From NCBI GenBank assembly GCA_965207495.1, contig OZ242287.1, forward strand, positions 2,046,001 to 2,110,000: a DNA stretch of 64,000 nt. Direction: 5' to 3'. The stretch is from Bin5 sp965207495 (GTDB taxonomy: Bacteria; Chloroflexota; Anaerolineae; Caldilineales; Caldilineaceae). The notes beneath the pieces were generated by a model that was not told where the DNA came from, searched no databases, and saw only the letters and a program-made list of their open reading frames with translations. The position numbers and the translations under genes are program-made. Of this stretch, positions 9,409-18,105 are shown piece by piece (within the stretch, counting starts at the first letter, position 1; the number at the start of each line of letters is the position of its first letter).

Positions 9409-10116
9409 CTAGCATTCGTTGAAGTCGATCCGCACTTCTCCTAGCCTGATTTCACCTGATGGAAGAAGAGCCCTATCTACCCCATAGTCTACTTCTGCCC
9501 GTCCAAAGTGAGGGCCCTCAGGCTGCGGACTCAGCGGCACGATTCTTAGCGGATGCAACAACAGAATGATATCGATATTGACATCCCGCAGCACACTGTC
9601 AATATCGCCCCAGCCGTACACCTCGTTCAGGTCGTGGCGTGCCCCCAGGCAGAGCCACTGCTCCGGATCTGGCGCCAGCGTGATCGTCTGCTCCGACCAG
9701 TCCCGCGTCACCGAGAACGATTGCGACGTCAAAACAAAGTTGATTGCCCTATCCCCCACGCGCGACTGGCAGTGCAATCGTAACTCAGCTCCCTGCCAGT
9801 CGACTTCGCCCTTAAGCCGCAAGGTAAGGCGCGCATTGCGGAAATCACGCGGGTAGCCGCCGTCGATAAAGCGGTTCCCGCCCAGGAGAGGCGCATAACT
9901 CCCGCCGGGATCGTCCTGGTGGGCCGTATGCAGGATAAACAGAAGATGAAGATAGCCGCCCCCCGGCGGTGCGTGGTTGGAATCGATACCCCAGGGGCTG
10001 CGCGAAACCAGTGCCCCGTCTTCGACGACAGCCGGCGCCGGACGGTTAGGCCCCAACCAGGCTATCCATCCGCCCGCTCCATCTTCGAAAGTCTCACGGT
10101 AGGTTAGGCTACTCAA
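9409..10116 (-). CDS. Putative carbohydrate-binding / jelly-roll protein
   Basis: This 235-residue protein opens with LTYRETFEDGAGGWIAWLG, the typical first strands of a concanavalin-like or CBM jelly roll ('F.DG..GW'). It continues with alternating strands such as LTLRLKGEVDWQGAELRLHCQS and ends RLGEVRIDFNEC. There is no signal peptide or catalytic motif, so it is more likely a binding or accessory protein than an enzyme. The start is probably TTG at 10116, with GGGGGA about 10 bases upstream and a 19-base gap from the preceding Gfo/Idh/MocA gene. It is the last gene of operon I. I do not recognise a named family. Confidence 0.6.
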   Translation of the reverse strand: MSSLTYRETFEDGAGGWIAWLGPNRPAPAVVEDGALVSRSPWGIDSNHAPPGGGYLHLLFILHTAHQDDPGGSYAPLLGGNRFIDGGYPRDFRNARLTLRLKGEVDWQGAELRLHCQSRVGDRAINFVLTSQSFSVTRDWSEQTITLAPDPEQWLCLGARHDLNEVYGWGDIDSVLRDVNIDIILLLHPLRIVPLSPQPEGPHFGRAEVDYGVDRALLPSGEIRLGEVRIDFNEC

Positions 10117-10135
10117 CGCGACTTGTCCCCCACTG

Positions 10136-11239
10136 TCACTTGGCGATGGAAACGGAGCGGCCCGTATCCGAAGACGCCTTGGCCGCCTCGATGATCTCCA
10201 GCATATGCACGGAATCCTCGATCGGCGCCGGCGCCGGCGCGCCGCTCAGCGCGGCTTCAAAGAAATCTCGGTACAACTCCTCCGCCATGACGCCTCCGTA
10301 GCCCGGCGCATGCGGAATCGCGAAGCGTTCACGGCGGACTCCGCCCGTATTCCAGCCTCGCGATTCGCTGAATAGTGTATAGGTGGAAGTCAGCTCAACT
10401 TCGCTCCCACCCGACGTCTCCTCCTGTGGCTCGAGGAGCGGCATAATCGCATACCCTTCCGTCCCGCGCATGCCGATATAGAAGTCGTAGGTAGCCTTGC
10501 CGCCTCGCAAATGGTAGCCGGCCTGGAACGTTCCCATCCGGCCGCTCTCAAACTTGAGCAGCAGCAGACCCGTATCCTCAACCGCGATCCGTTCCGGATT
10601 CAGGTTGCCTAGCATCGCCATCACCTCTACTACGCGCTCCTGCATCAGATAGAGCACCAGGTCCAGGCAGTGGCAGCCAAGCCATGAGAGGATGCCATGA
10701 CCGGCAGTTTTGGGATCGAAGAGATAGGTAGAGGTATCCCGGTAGAGCACCAAACCGTTTAACATCTTGGCCTCTATCGTCATCACCTCGCCGAGCGCGC
10801 CTTCGTCCACGGCGCGCTTCAGGCTGAGTGCCATAGGATGGTAGCGCCATTGGAGCATGGCCCCGGCCGTTACGCCCTTCCGTTTGGCAAGCTCCGCGAC
10901 CATCCGCATATCGTCCGCACAAGTGGCCGCTGGCTTGTCGTAAAGCACAGGCAATCCAGCGCTGACGACCTTCTCCATAATGGCAGGCGCATGATCAGGG
11001 CGCGCGCACATGATCACCAGATCAAGGTCGGTTCGTTCCAACAGTGCGTCCACGCTCGTATACTTGCCGACGACCCGCTCCGACTCGCCTGCCAGATCCT
11101 CCACGTTCACCAGGTCCGAGGCCGCGCAGACGTGAATCGAGCCAACCTCCTCCAACTGGTCCAGCACGCTGACGTGACCGAGTTCGTGTCCGTGGGATGA
11201 AATTGCGCCTACAACCAGTTGATTTTCTCTGGACATCAT
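10136..11239 (-). CDS. Gfo/Idh/MocA-family oxidoreductase
   Basis: This 367-residue protein has the two-domain Gfo/Idh/MocA layout: a Rossmann N-terminus and a C-terminal alpha/beta domain with YDFYIGMRGTEGYAIM. The nucleotide loop is divergent (GAISSHGHELG instead of GxGxxG) and the usual EKP is DKP at 101-103, so cofactor binding may differ. The family catalyses NAD(P)-dependent oxidation or reduction of sugars, inositols and derivatives. It lies 8 bases downstream of a second, more canonical member, suggesting a two-step or heteromeric reaction. Two adjacent ATG codons exist and the first is used here. Confidence 0.85.
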   Translation of the reverse strand: MMSRENQLVVGAISSHGHELGHVSVLDQLEEVGSIHVCAASDLVNVEDLAGESERVVGKYTSVDALLERTDLDLVIMCARPDHAPAIMEKVVSAGLPVLYDKPAATCADDMRMVAELAKRKGVTAGAMLQWRYHPMALSLKRAVDEGALGEVMTIEAKMLNGLVLYRDTSTYLFDPKTAGHGILSWLGCHCLDLVLYLMQERVVEVMAMLGNLNPERIAVEDTGLLLLKFESGRMGTFQAGYHLRGGKATYDFYIGMRGTEGYAIMPLLEPQEETSGGSEVELTSTYTLFSESRGWNTGGVRRERFAIPHAPGYGGVMAEELYRDFFEAALSGAPAPAPIEDSVHMLEIIEAAKASSDTGRSVSIAK

Positions 11240-11247
11240 CCTCTACC

Positions 11248-12276
11248 TTATTCGCGCGGCAGCGGCAATTCGACCTTTGCGCTGCCCTTTGTCTGCGAGA
11301 TTAGTGCCGCCAGCATGATCTCTAATGACTCCCTGCCCCGGTAAGGGGAAGAACTGCTGGGCGCGTCGTGCAGTACCATGTTCGCCATCTCCTGGACCGC
11401 CGGTATCAGGTTGGCGCCAAAGGGGTCGGCGTAGCTCCTCCCTGGCGGCGGCGGCACCTGAATTGGCGTTCCTTCCTTCTCCTCCGACTTCCAGGCCGTA
11501 CAGTGCTTGTCGGTGAGCCAGAAACGGCCGTTTGGGCCCTGCAAATCATACTCAAATAGCTGAGGTGTCAACTTGGCGCTGTTCACGATGCCTCGAACGC
11601 CGTTCGCAAACTCAATGATGATGGTCGAGCCCGGATCATACTGCGGGTCCTTACCGCCCTTGCCATCGTAGACCGGGCCGTAGTCCTCAAACCCCTGCTC
11701 GTGCGCCGCAATCACCCAGACCGGCGAAGCGTTGGCAAAGAAACAGACTCCGTCGATCAAGTGCGTGCCGTTGCGAAAGAGCATCGAGCGTCGGCCTCCC
11801 ATGTGGGCCACGATCCGTGTCAGCCCGCCGATCTCACCGTCCCATACCGCTTTCTTGACACCTTGATATGAAGGTATCCAGCTGCGCGTGTGGTCCACCG
11901 ACATCTTCGTACCATTGGCTTCTATCGTTTCGATGATCCGGTCAGCGTCCTTGATCGTTGTCGTCAGGGGCTTTTCGCAGATGACGCCGCGGATGCCGGC
12001 ATTCGCGGCGTCGCAGACCGGGTTTGCGTGCAGGTGGTCCGGCGTTGCCACGCTAACAACGTCCAGCCGTTCCTTCTCGAACATCTCATGGTAGTCAGTG
12101 TACTGATTGATGCTCCCGGGAGGAAGTTCGGCCCGCTCAAAGAAACGCGGAAACACATCGGGATTGAGGTCGCAAATGGCCACCAGTTCGTACTCTGGCG
12201 CACGCGCATAAGCGTAGCCATGGGAACCGCCCAGTCCACCCCCAATTACGGCCGCGCGCAGCTTTGCTTCTGACAT
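11248..12276 (-). CDS. Gfo/Idh/MocA-family oxidoreductase (canonical)
   Basis: This 342-residue protein has GGGLGGSHG at 12-20 for NAD(P) binding and the conserved catalytic-region EKP at 101-103 followed by LTTT. HTRSW further on is where the substrate-binding helix begins in this family. A longer frame starts 21 codons upstream, but AAGGAG (12282-12287) sits 5 bases before the ATG at 12276, so I use that start. It probably oxidises a sugar or cyclitol delivered by the operon I transporter. It is 8 bases from the divergent paralogue at 10136. Confidence 0.9.
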   Translation of the reverse strand: MSEAKLRAAVIGGGLGGSHGYAYARAPEYELVAICDLNPDVFPRFFERAELPPGSINQYTDYHEMFEKERLDVVSVATPDHLHANPVCDAANAGIRGVICEKPLTTTIKDADRIIETIEANGTKMSVDHTRSWIPSYQGVKKAVWDGEIGGLTRIVAHMGGRRSMLFRNGTHLIDGVCFFANASPVWVIAAHEQGFEDYGPVYDGKGGKDPQYDPGSTIIIEFANGVRGIVNSAKLTPQLFEYDLQGPNGRFWLTDKHCTAWKSEEKEGTPIQVPPPPGRSYADPFGANLIPAVQEMANMVLHDAPSSSSPYRGRESLEIMLAALISQTKGSAKVELPLPRE

Positions 12277-12423
12277 GGTAACTCCTTGTGGTCCTGTGTC
12301 TCTGGATGTCGCCAGGGGTCCCCCGGCTATGGTGTTCAAGCGTTTGGCAGTATTCGGAGAAGAATCAGTTTCACCGTAATCGCCCGACCGCCTTCGCGTC
12401 GGCTGGAAATAATTGAACGCCGG

Positions 12424-13416
12424 TCAGATCGAGCGTTTCGAGCGGGGATTGAGGGCGTCGTTCAAACCGTCGCCCAGGAAATTGATGCCTAGTGTGACGA
12501 TCGCCAGCGTCAATGCCGGTACAGCCACCAGCCACGGGCGATAGGACCAGCTACCGATGTTGGAAGCGATCATATTGCCCCAACTGGCCTGTGGGGGCTG
12601 AACGCCGATGCCCAGGTAACTGAGCGACGACTCGAGTACCATCGCGCTGGAGAAGCTGAAGGTCAAGGTGACAATCACCGGCCCAAGTGCGTTGGGCAAG
12701 AGATGCCGCACCGCGATCTTCAGCTCAGAGACGCCGACTGACTTGGCCGCCTCAATGTACTGCTCCTCGCGCAGGGAGAAGATCTGGCCCCGGATCAAGC
12801 GAGCATAGCCGGGCCAGGAGACAAACGCCAGCCCCCCAAAAACGACCAGCAGATCGAGCCAGGTCGTGTCCGCGAAAAGGGGGAAGCCGCTCACATCGTA
12901 AATGTTCTCGGCCCACGTAACGACCGGCTCCTTGATTGAAACCGCGATCAGCGCCGCCAGAAGCAGGCCCGGAACCGACATCACGATGTCGATGATGCGA
13001 CCGGTAATGTTATCGGCCAGCGCACCGCCGTAGCCTGCTATGGCGCCGATGATGACGCCGATGATAACGCTGATGACGGTTGTAAAGATGGCGACGAGCG
13101 TAGCCGTGCGGGCGCCCCATAGCACGCGGCTGAAGAGGTCTCTGCCGATCTCATCGGTACCCAGCCAGTGATCGGGGCTGGGCATTTTGGCTACATTCAG
13201 CAGGTCCTGCTCGGTATAGGAGTAGGGGGCGATGTAGGGACCGAGGAGGGCGGAAATCAGCAAGAAGAGGGTGATGATGAGACCGATTATGGAAAGACGA
13301 TTGCGCAGCAGCCGTCCTATTGCATCCCGCCAGAGCGACCGCGTCCTGAGAGCGCCATCCCCGGCCAGCTCTTCTCCCAAGCCCTCGTTCGATACGTTTT
13401 CGCTGCTTTCGCTCAT
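12424..13416 (-). CDS. ABC transporter permease, DppC/OppC type (operon I)
   Basis: This 330-residue DppC-type subunit has a longer acidic N-terminal tail before the first membrane segment (LSIIGLIITLFLLISAL), the motif LGTDEIGRDLFSRVLWGAR, and the EAA loop EEQYIEAAKSVGVSELKI. It ends NFLGDGLNDALNPRSKRSI. An insertion around residues 165-190 (VVTWAENIYDVSGFP) between membrane segments is also present in the DppC of operon IV, as an analogous loop, but not in those of operons II and III. It partners the DppB-type gene at 13502. No ATPase gene is nearby. Confidence 0.92.
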   Translation of the reverse strand: MSESSENVSNEGLGEELAGDGALRTRSLWRDAIGRLLRNRLSIIGLIITLFLLISALLGPYIAPYSYTEQDLLNVAKMPSPDHWLGTDEIGRDLFSRVLWGARTATLVAIFTTVISVIIGVIIGAIAGYGGALADNITGRIIDIVMSVPGLLLAALIAVSIKEPVVTWAENIYDVSGFPLFADTTWLDLLVVFGGLAFVSWPGYARLIRGQIFSLREEQYIEAAKSVGVSELKIAVRHLLPNALGPVIVTLTFSFSSAMVLESSLSYLGIGVQPPQASWGNMIASNIGSWSYRPWLVAVPALTLAIVTLGINFLGDGLNDALNPRSKRSI

Positions 13417-13501
13417 CGAATGATGTTCCTGAAATTCCGCTTTGGGCGGCTAGGGCACTGTATGGACCCGGCCGCCTGCGATAAATGATTCACAAGCCTG
13501 A

Positions 13502-14452
13502 CTATTCAATCTTTATACGGGGGTCGAGGAAGGGATACACGAGATCGACGATAAGGTTTGTGAGAATAATCATAACAGCGCTGACCATGGTAACGCCCAT
13601 TATCACAGGGTAATCGAATCCGCGAAAACCGGCTTCTGCCACGCCCCCGAATCCGGGAATGGCAAAGATGCTGTCGAGGAAAATGCTGCCAACGATCAAC
13701 CCTTCAGCGATGAAACCCAGCGTGGTGACAACCGGAATCAGCGCGTTGCGAAGAATGTGGCGAAGGATGATGCGCCACATGTGCAGTCCCTTCATCTTGG
13801 CTGTGCGAACATAGTCCATTGAAAAGACTTCCAGCACGGCGGCACGCGTCTGCCGAACAACGACAGGCAGAGGCCCCAATGCAAGGATAAAGACTGGGAG
13901 AATCACCTTCGTCTGAAAAAGTCCATCCCACCCACGGGGCACTCTCATAATGTCAAGAACGAGGACAAAGAGAACCAGGAGAAGCGGCGCAAGCACAAAG
14001 ACAGGCACGGTACGAAAACCGAGAGTGCCGCCTACGATTGTATAGTCAAGCCAGGTGTTCTGTTTAAGCGCCGCAAGGCAGCCCAGGGGAATGCCCAGAA
14101 TCGTGGTTACCACAGCGCCCGCTAGGCCCATTTGGAAGGAGATCGGGAAGGTCTTTACGATCATCCGCAGCACATTGCGCTGGCCATTGATGGAGATGCC
14201 CAAATCTCCCTGCATCAGCCGCCCAATCCAGCGGCTGAACTGGACCCAGTAGGAATCATTCAAACCATACTGGTCCCGGATTCTCTCGATTACTTCCTCT
14301 TTAGCGAGCGTGTCGAGCGTACCCTCAAACTGGGTCATCATCATTGCCACGGGATCAAATGGACTGAGCACAGTCAATGTGAAAGTGATGAGGAGCACCG
14401 CGATAAATGTCGGGACGGCTACTGCCAGGCGCTTAAGCGTATAAAAGAACAT
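13502..14452 (-). CDS. ABC transporter permease, DppB/OppB type (operon I)
   Basis: This 316-residue permease begins MFFYTLKRLAVAVPTFIAVLL and shows the periplasmic block YGLNDSYWVQFSRWIGRLMQGDLG. The EAA loop is MDYVRTAKMKGLHMWRIILRH and the C-terminus is FLDPRIKIE. GGGGAG lies about 9 bases upstream of the ATG. It follows the third tandem binding protein across a hairpin and precedes the DppC gene by 85 bases. One permease pair therefore serves three binding proteins. Confidence 0.92.
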   Translation of the reverse strand: MFFYTLKRLAVAVPTFIAVLLITFTLTVLSPFDPVAMMMTQFEGTLDTLAKEEVIERIRDQYGLNDSYWVQFSRWIGRLMQGDLGISINGQRNVLRMIVKTFPISFQMGLAGAVVTTILGIPLGCLAALKQNTWLDYTIVGGTLGFRTVPVFVLAPLLLVLFVLVLDIMRVPRGWDGLFQTKVILPVFILALGPLPVVVRQTRAAVLEVFSMDYVRTAKMKGLHMWRIILRHILRNALIPVVTTLGFIAEGLIVGSIFLDSIFAIPGFGGVAEAGFRGFDYPVIMGVTMVSAVMIILTNLIVDLVYPFLDPRIKIE

Positions 14453-14488
14453 GCTGCATCTCCCCGGGGATGCAAATGCTGAGAGCTA

Positions 14489-14519
14489 CCGCTGCCTCAG
14501 ATTCGATCTTCGGCAGCGG
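14489..14519 (-). promoter_or_regulatory. Intercistronic hairpin between binding protein B and permease
   Basis: CCGCTGCC (14489-14496) pairs with GGCAGCGG (14512-14519) around a 15-base loop. It begins 26 bases after the stop of binding protein B. No U-tract follows. Confidence 0.6.
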
Positions 14520-14545
14520 CAACTCAACAAAAGTTCTGTCGCCGG

Positions 14546-16234
14546 CTAACGCTCCGCGACATACATGTCGAGTAGCGAAATCCAGTTGTTGTCCACGTTT
14601 GTATCAAACCCCACAATCCAGGGCTTTGTGTTGTACTCGTACAGGTCCCAGATCATCGGCAGGAAGTAGTAGTGCCCCAGTATGCGGGACTCCACTTCCT
14701 GTACAAAGTCACAGTATTCAGGGTCAGCCGAGGAGTGAAGCGACATCTCGTCCACCAGGGCGCCCAGCTCTTCGTCCACGATATTGATCTGTCTGCCTGG
14801 ATCGCCCAGGCGCTGATAGAAGCCGTTCATCCATTCAGCCGAGTCCGGAATAACTGCGCCGGAGCTTCGCCGCAACACCTGTACCTCATCGCCCTCCTGG
14901 CCCCAAGCGTCGATACGTCCAGGACGCATTTCGACATTGGTGATGCCCAGGTTATTCTTCCACATCTCCATCATGATCTCGGCAGTGCGGATATAGTTGG
15001 GCGACTGGCCGTTCGTGGTGATGCGAATCTTCGGCAGGTCGTCAGGCCCCCCATACTTGGAGGCAGCCAGCTCTTCTTTCGCCAGTTCAGGATTGTAGCC
15101 GAAATCCGGCCAGTTGTCGGCCTTGAAACACTGAATTTCCGGCGTGAGGTGGGTCTTCATGACCCGGTCACTGCGCGCCCCTTCCCATGCTGCGTCGATA
15201 GCCAGGTCCCAATCAACCGCGTGGACCAGCGCCCGCCGTACATTGATGTCATCGAACGGGGGCAGTTCCGTATTCAACGTGTAGAAGAAGTTGGTGGCAT
15301 AGGGGATCAGGGTGAAGCTCTCCGGGTTTTCTGCCCGCAGAGGCTCGCGGATGTTGGTGAGCCAGTGGGCGACGTCCACCTCATCGTTCTGCCACATGAT
15401 GAAGGAGACATTTTCGTCCGCCGACGCCATACCTACGATGCTTTCAATGTAGGGCTTTCTGTCGCCCCACCACATCGGGTTTTGTTCTACTTCATACTCC
15501 TGCGTGTCCGGATCCCAGATTTTTACCTTGAAGGGGCCGTTCACGCGCGCTGTGCCGTCGGCGGCCCAAAACTCGCCCCCATCCAGTATGTCCTCCAACT
15601 TCACGATCGCTGTATTGTAATTCGCCAGCGTATCGATCAGAATCGGCTTCGGAGCCGTCAGTTTGATATCCAGCGTCTTGTCATCCACCACCACCAGGCC
15701 GGGAATCTCGTCAGCTTCGCCGTCGACCACAGGCTGAATGCCTTCGATCAACTTGATGGCGCTGTAGTTGAACATGCGGCAGCCAATACATTCAGGGCTC
15801 ACCGCATACTCCCAGTACACCTTCACATCCTGGGCCGTAACCGCTGAGCCATCCGACCAAATGGCGTCGGGATGAATGTGGATCGTGTAGGTCAGGCCAT
15901 CGTCGCTCACGTCATAGCCGGTGGCCAGCCAGGGCTGCGGATTGTGCTCGTAGTCTCGCAAAAACAAAGTCATCCAGATGTGCGAGACAAAAGGCCTCCC
16001 AAAACCGCCCTCCGAGGCCGGATTCATACGGCTGAAGTTTCGTGTCACATACCGGATTACCTGCTCCTCCGCGGCATCGTCCGGCAACGGCCGCGCGGCC
16101 ATCTCTTCTCCGTCGTCCGCCATGCCGCCAGAATCCGACGCGGCCGGTCCAGCCGGCGCCGCGCAGGCCGTAACAATCAGCGCCAAAGCGAGCAACAGTG
16201 AAGCAATTAGGTTCAACTGCAATCTGCCTCTCAT
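14546..16234 (-). CDS. Family-5 solute-binding lipoprotein B (third of a tandem triplet)
   Basis: This 562-residue protein has a Sec lipoprotein leader with lipobox VTAC (Cys24) and an Ala/Pro/Ser-rich tether. It shares with C and D the block RPLPDDAAEEQVIRYVTR, the GFGRPFVSH region and YTIHIHPDAIWSDGSAVTA, so the three genes arose by tandem duplication. A frame open to 16318 exists, but GGAGG at 16244-16248, 9 bases before the ATG at 16234, and the lipoprotein leader fix the start there. It stands directly before the permease pair. Ligand-pocket differences between the copies could broaden substrate range. The ligand is unknown. Confidence 0.93.
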   Translation of the reverse strand: MRGRLQLNLIASLLLALALIVTACAAPAGPAASDSGGMADDGEEMAARPLPDDAAEEQVIRYVTRNFSRMNPASEGGFGRPFVSHIWMTLFLRDYEHNPQPWLATGYDVSDDGLTYTIHIHPDAIWSDGSAVTAQDVKVYWEYAVSPECIGCRMFNYSAIKLIEGIQPVVDGEADEIPGLVVVDDKTLDIKLTAPKPILIDTLANYNTAIVKLEDILDGGEFWAADGTARVNGPFKVKIWDPDTQEYEVEQNPMWWGDRKPYIESIVGMASADENVSFIMWQNDEVDVAHWLTNIREPLRAENPESFTLIPYATNFFYTLNTELPPFDDINVRRALVHAVDWDLAIDAAWEGARSDRVMKTHLTPEIQCFKADNWPDFGYNPELAKEELAASKYGGPDDLPKIRITTNGQSPNYIRTAEIMMEMWKNNLGITNVEMRPGRIDAWGQEGDEVQVLRRSSGAVIPDSAEWMNGFYQRLGDPGRQINIVDEELGALVDEMSLHSSADPEYCDFVQEVESRILGHYYFLPMIWDLYEYNTKPWIVGFDTNVDNNWISLLDMYVAER

Positions 16235-16289
16235 AGCAATTGTCCTCCAGTCCTCTAGGAGTCGAAGCACAAAACTGCTGGCAAACGAC

Positions 16290-16323
16290 GAGGGGTGGAA
16301 GTGCCAATCACTTCCCACCCCTC
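16290..16323 (-). promoter_or_regulatory. Intercistronic hairpin between binding proteins C and B
   Basis: GAGGGGTGG plus AAGTG (16290-16303) pairs with CACTT and CCACCCCTC (16309-16323), with one bulged base. It begins 16 bases after the stop of binding protein C. Confidence 0.7.
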
Positions 16324-16339
16324 ATATCCCAGCTTCGAC

Positions 16340-18013
16340 TTATTGCTCTGCAATGTAGATATCGAGCAGCGTGGACCAGTTGTTGTCCACGTTTGCATCG
16401 AAGTTCTTGACATAGGGCTGCACGACGTATTCGTACAGGTCCCAGATCATGGGCAGGAAGTAGTAGTGGCCGAGCAGCCGTTGTTCAGCTGCAGAGACCT
16501 TATCGCAGTACTCAGCGCTCGTGGGGTCGAGGGTTGGAAGTTCGGCCATCATGGCGTCCAACTCATCATCCACCAAGGCGACATGATCGGGATTCGTGTA
16601 ATACTTCCACAGACCGGTGATCATGGCTGCCGGATCGGGAATCGTCGCGCCCCAGCTATTGCGCTGCACGTTGACGAGGTCCGCCTCCTGACCCCAGGCA
16701 TCGCTCCAACCCGGTCGGATTTCGACATCGGTAATGCCCAACACGTTCTTCCACTGCTCCGCCATAATTTCAGCGGTCCGCAGGTAGTTGGGCGACTGGC
16801 CGCCACTGGAAATGCGAATCTTGGGCAGGTCTTCCGGTCCACCATACTTCGAGGCGGCCAGTTCCTGCTTGGCCAGTTCCGGATCGTAGCCGAAGTCGGG
16901 CCAGTTGTCCGCTACGAAACAGGGCAACTCGGGCGTGATGTGTGTCTTCATCACACGTTCGTCGCGCGAGCCTTCATAGGCGGCGCCGATGGCCAGGTCC
17001 CAGTCTACCGCGTGGAGCAGAGCCCGCCGCACGTTGAGGTCATCCAACGGTGGCTTGGACGTGTGTAGCGCAAAGTAGAAGTTCGTGGCATAGGGGATCA
17101 GCACGAACAGCTCGGGGCTTTCGGCCCGCAGCGGTTCGCGGATGTTTGTGAACCAGTGGGCGATGTCAGCCTCCCCATCCTGCCACATAATATAGGTTAT
17201 GTTCTCGTCGTTGGACCACTGGGCAATGATACGTTCGATAAAGGGCTTCTTGTCCCCCCACCAATTCGGGTTCTGCACGATCTCATACTCGCGTTCGTCC
17301 AGGTCCCAGACGTCGATCTGGAAGGGGCCGTTGACGCGCGTACTGGCATCGGCAGCAAACTCGTCGGCGTTCACGTCCTCCATCTTGACGAAGCCAGTGT
17401 TGTAGTGGGCCATGGACGCCATAAAGGTCGGGCTCGGTTCTGCAAGCGTGATCTGAAGCGTCTTGTCATCAATCGCGGCCAGGCCGGAAATCGTGTCGGC
17501 CTCTCCGTCAATGACCGCCTGCGCCCCATCAACTACGCCGAGCCGCAAGTACGTCCAGCAGCTGATGCAGCTGGGGCTGAGCGCCCACGACCAGAAATCG
17601 ATCGCCTCCTGGGCCACAACCGGTGAGCCGTCCGACCAGTTGGCATCGGGATTGATGTGAATCGTGTAGACAGTATTGTCGTCGTTCACTTCCCAGTCAG
17701 TTGCCAGCCAGGGATGCAGATCGTGGTTGCGGTCCCGCAGGAAGAACGGCATCCACATATGAGAGATCCACGGACGGCCGAAACCGGACTCGGAGGCCGG
17801 GTTAAGCCGGCTGAGATCACGGGTCACATAGCGGATTACCTGCTCTTCAGCAGCGTCATCCGGCAGTGGTCTGCCTTCCATCGCTTCTCCCTCATCCGCC
17901 ATGGCCTCGCCGCCGGTGTCTGCCGGAGCGGCAGGCGCGGCGCAGGCCGACAAGGCCAAAGCAGCAACCAGGAAGAGTGTGACCAAATAGAATAGTTTAG
18001 TTCTGTCTTTCAT
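16340..18013 (-). CDS. Family-5 solute-binding lipoprotein C (second of a tandem triplet)
   Basis: This 557-residue protein has a leader ending ALSAC (Cys24) and a short tether rich in Ala and Glu. Like its neighbours it carries RPLPDDAAEEQVIRYVTRDLSRLNP, then YTIHINPDANWSDGSPV. It ends LLDIYIAEQ, compared with LLDMYVAER in B and LLDIYVAEE in D. GGAGGT lies 7 bases before the ATG. It sits between its paralogues, separated by hairpins. The SBP_bac_5 family binds peptides, nickel chelates, opines or oligosaccharides. The neighbouring Gfo/Idh/MocA genes favour a sugar-like ligand, which is inference. Confidence 0.93.
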   Translation of the reverse strand: MKDRTKLFYLVTLFLVAALALSACAAPAAPADTGGEAMADEGEAMEGRPLPDDAAEEQVIRYVTRDLSRLNPASESGFGRPWISHMWMPFFLRDRNHDLHPWLATDWEVNDDNTVYTIHINPDANWSDGSPVVAQEAIDFWSWALSPSCISCWTYLRLGVVDGAQAVIDGEADTISGLAAIDDKTLQITLAEPSPTFMASMAHYNTGFVKMEDVNADEFAADASTRVNGPFQIDVWDLDEREYEIVQNPNWWGDKKPFIERIIAQWSNDENITYIMWQDGEADIAHWFTNIREPLRAESPELFVLIPYATNFYFALHTSKPPLDDLNVRRALLHAVDWDLAIGAAYEGSRDERVMKTHITPELPCFVADNWPDFGYDPELAKQELAASKYGGPEDLPKIRISSGGQSPNYLRTAEIMAEQWKNVLGITDVEIRPGWSDAWGQEADLVNVQRNSWGATIPDPAAMITGLWKYYTNPDHVALVDDELDAMMAELPTLDPTSAEYCDKVSAAEQRLLGHYYFLPMIWDLYEYVVQPYVKNFDANVDNNWSTLLDIYIAEQ

Positions 18014-18068
18014 CGAGTTCTACCTCCGTTTCCATCGTTCGATTAAGGAATTTCCATGCCAAAACAAA

Positions 18069-18100
18069 AAGGGGTGAGAGCCCGAAGCCCCTCACCCCTT
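18069..18100 (-). promoter_or_regulatory. Intercistronic hairpin between binding proteins D and C
   Basis: AAGGGGTGAG (18069-18078) pairs with CTCACCCCTT (18091-18100), ten consecutive pairs. It begins 5 bases after the stop of binding protein D. It is the longest perfect stem of the series. Confidence 0.75.
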
Positions 18101-18105
18101 GTCAT

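Noticed and set aside
14672..15847. 391-residue plus-strand open frame opposite binding protein B
   Set aside because: It is a mirror frame of the lipoprotein gene, with no ribosome site and no recognisable product.
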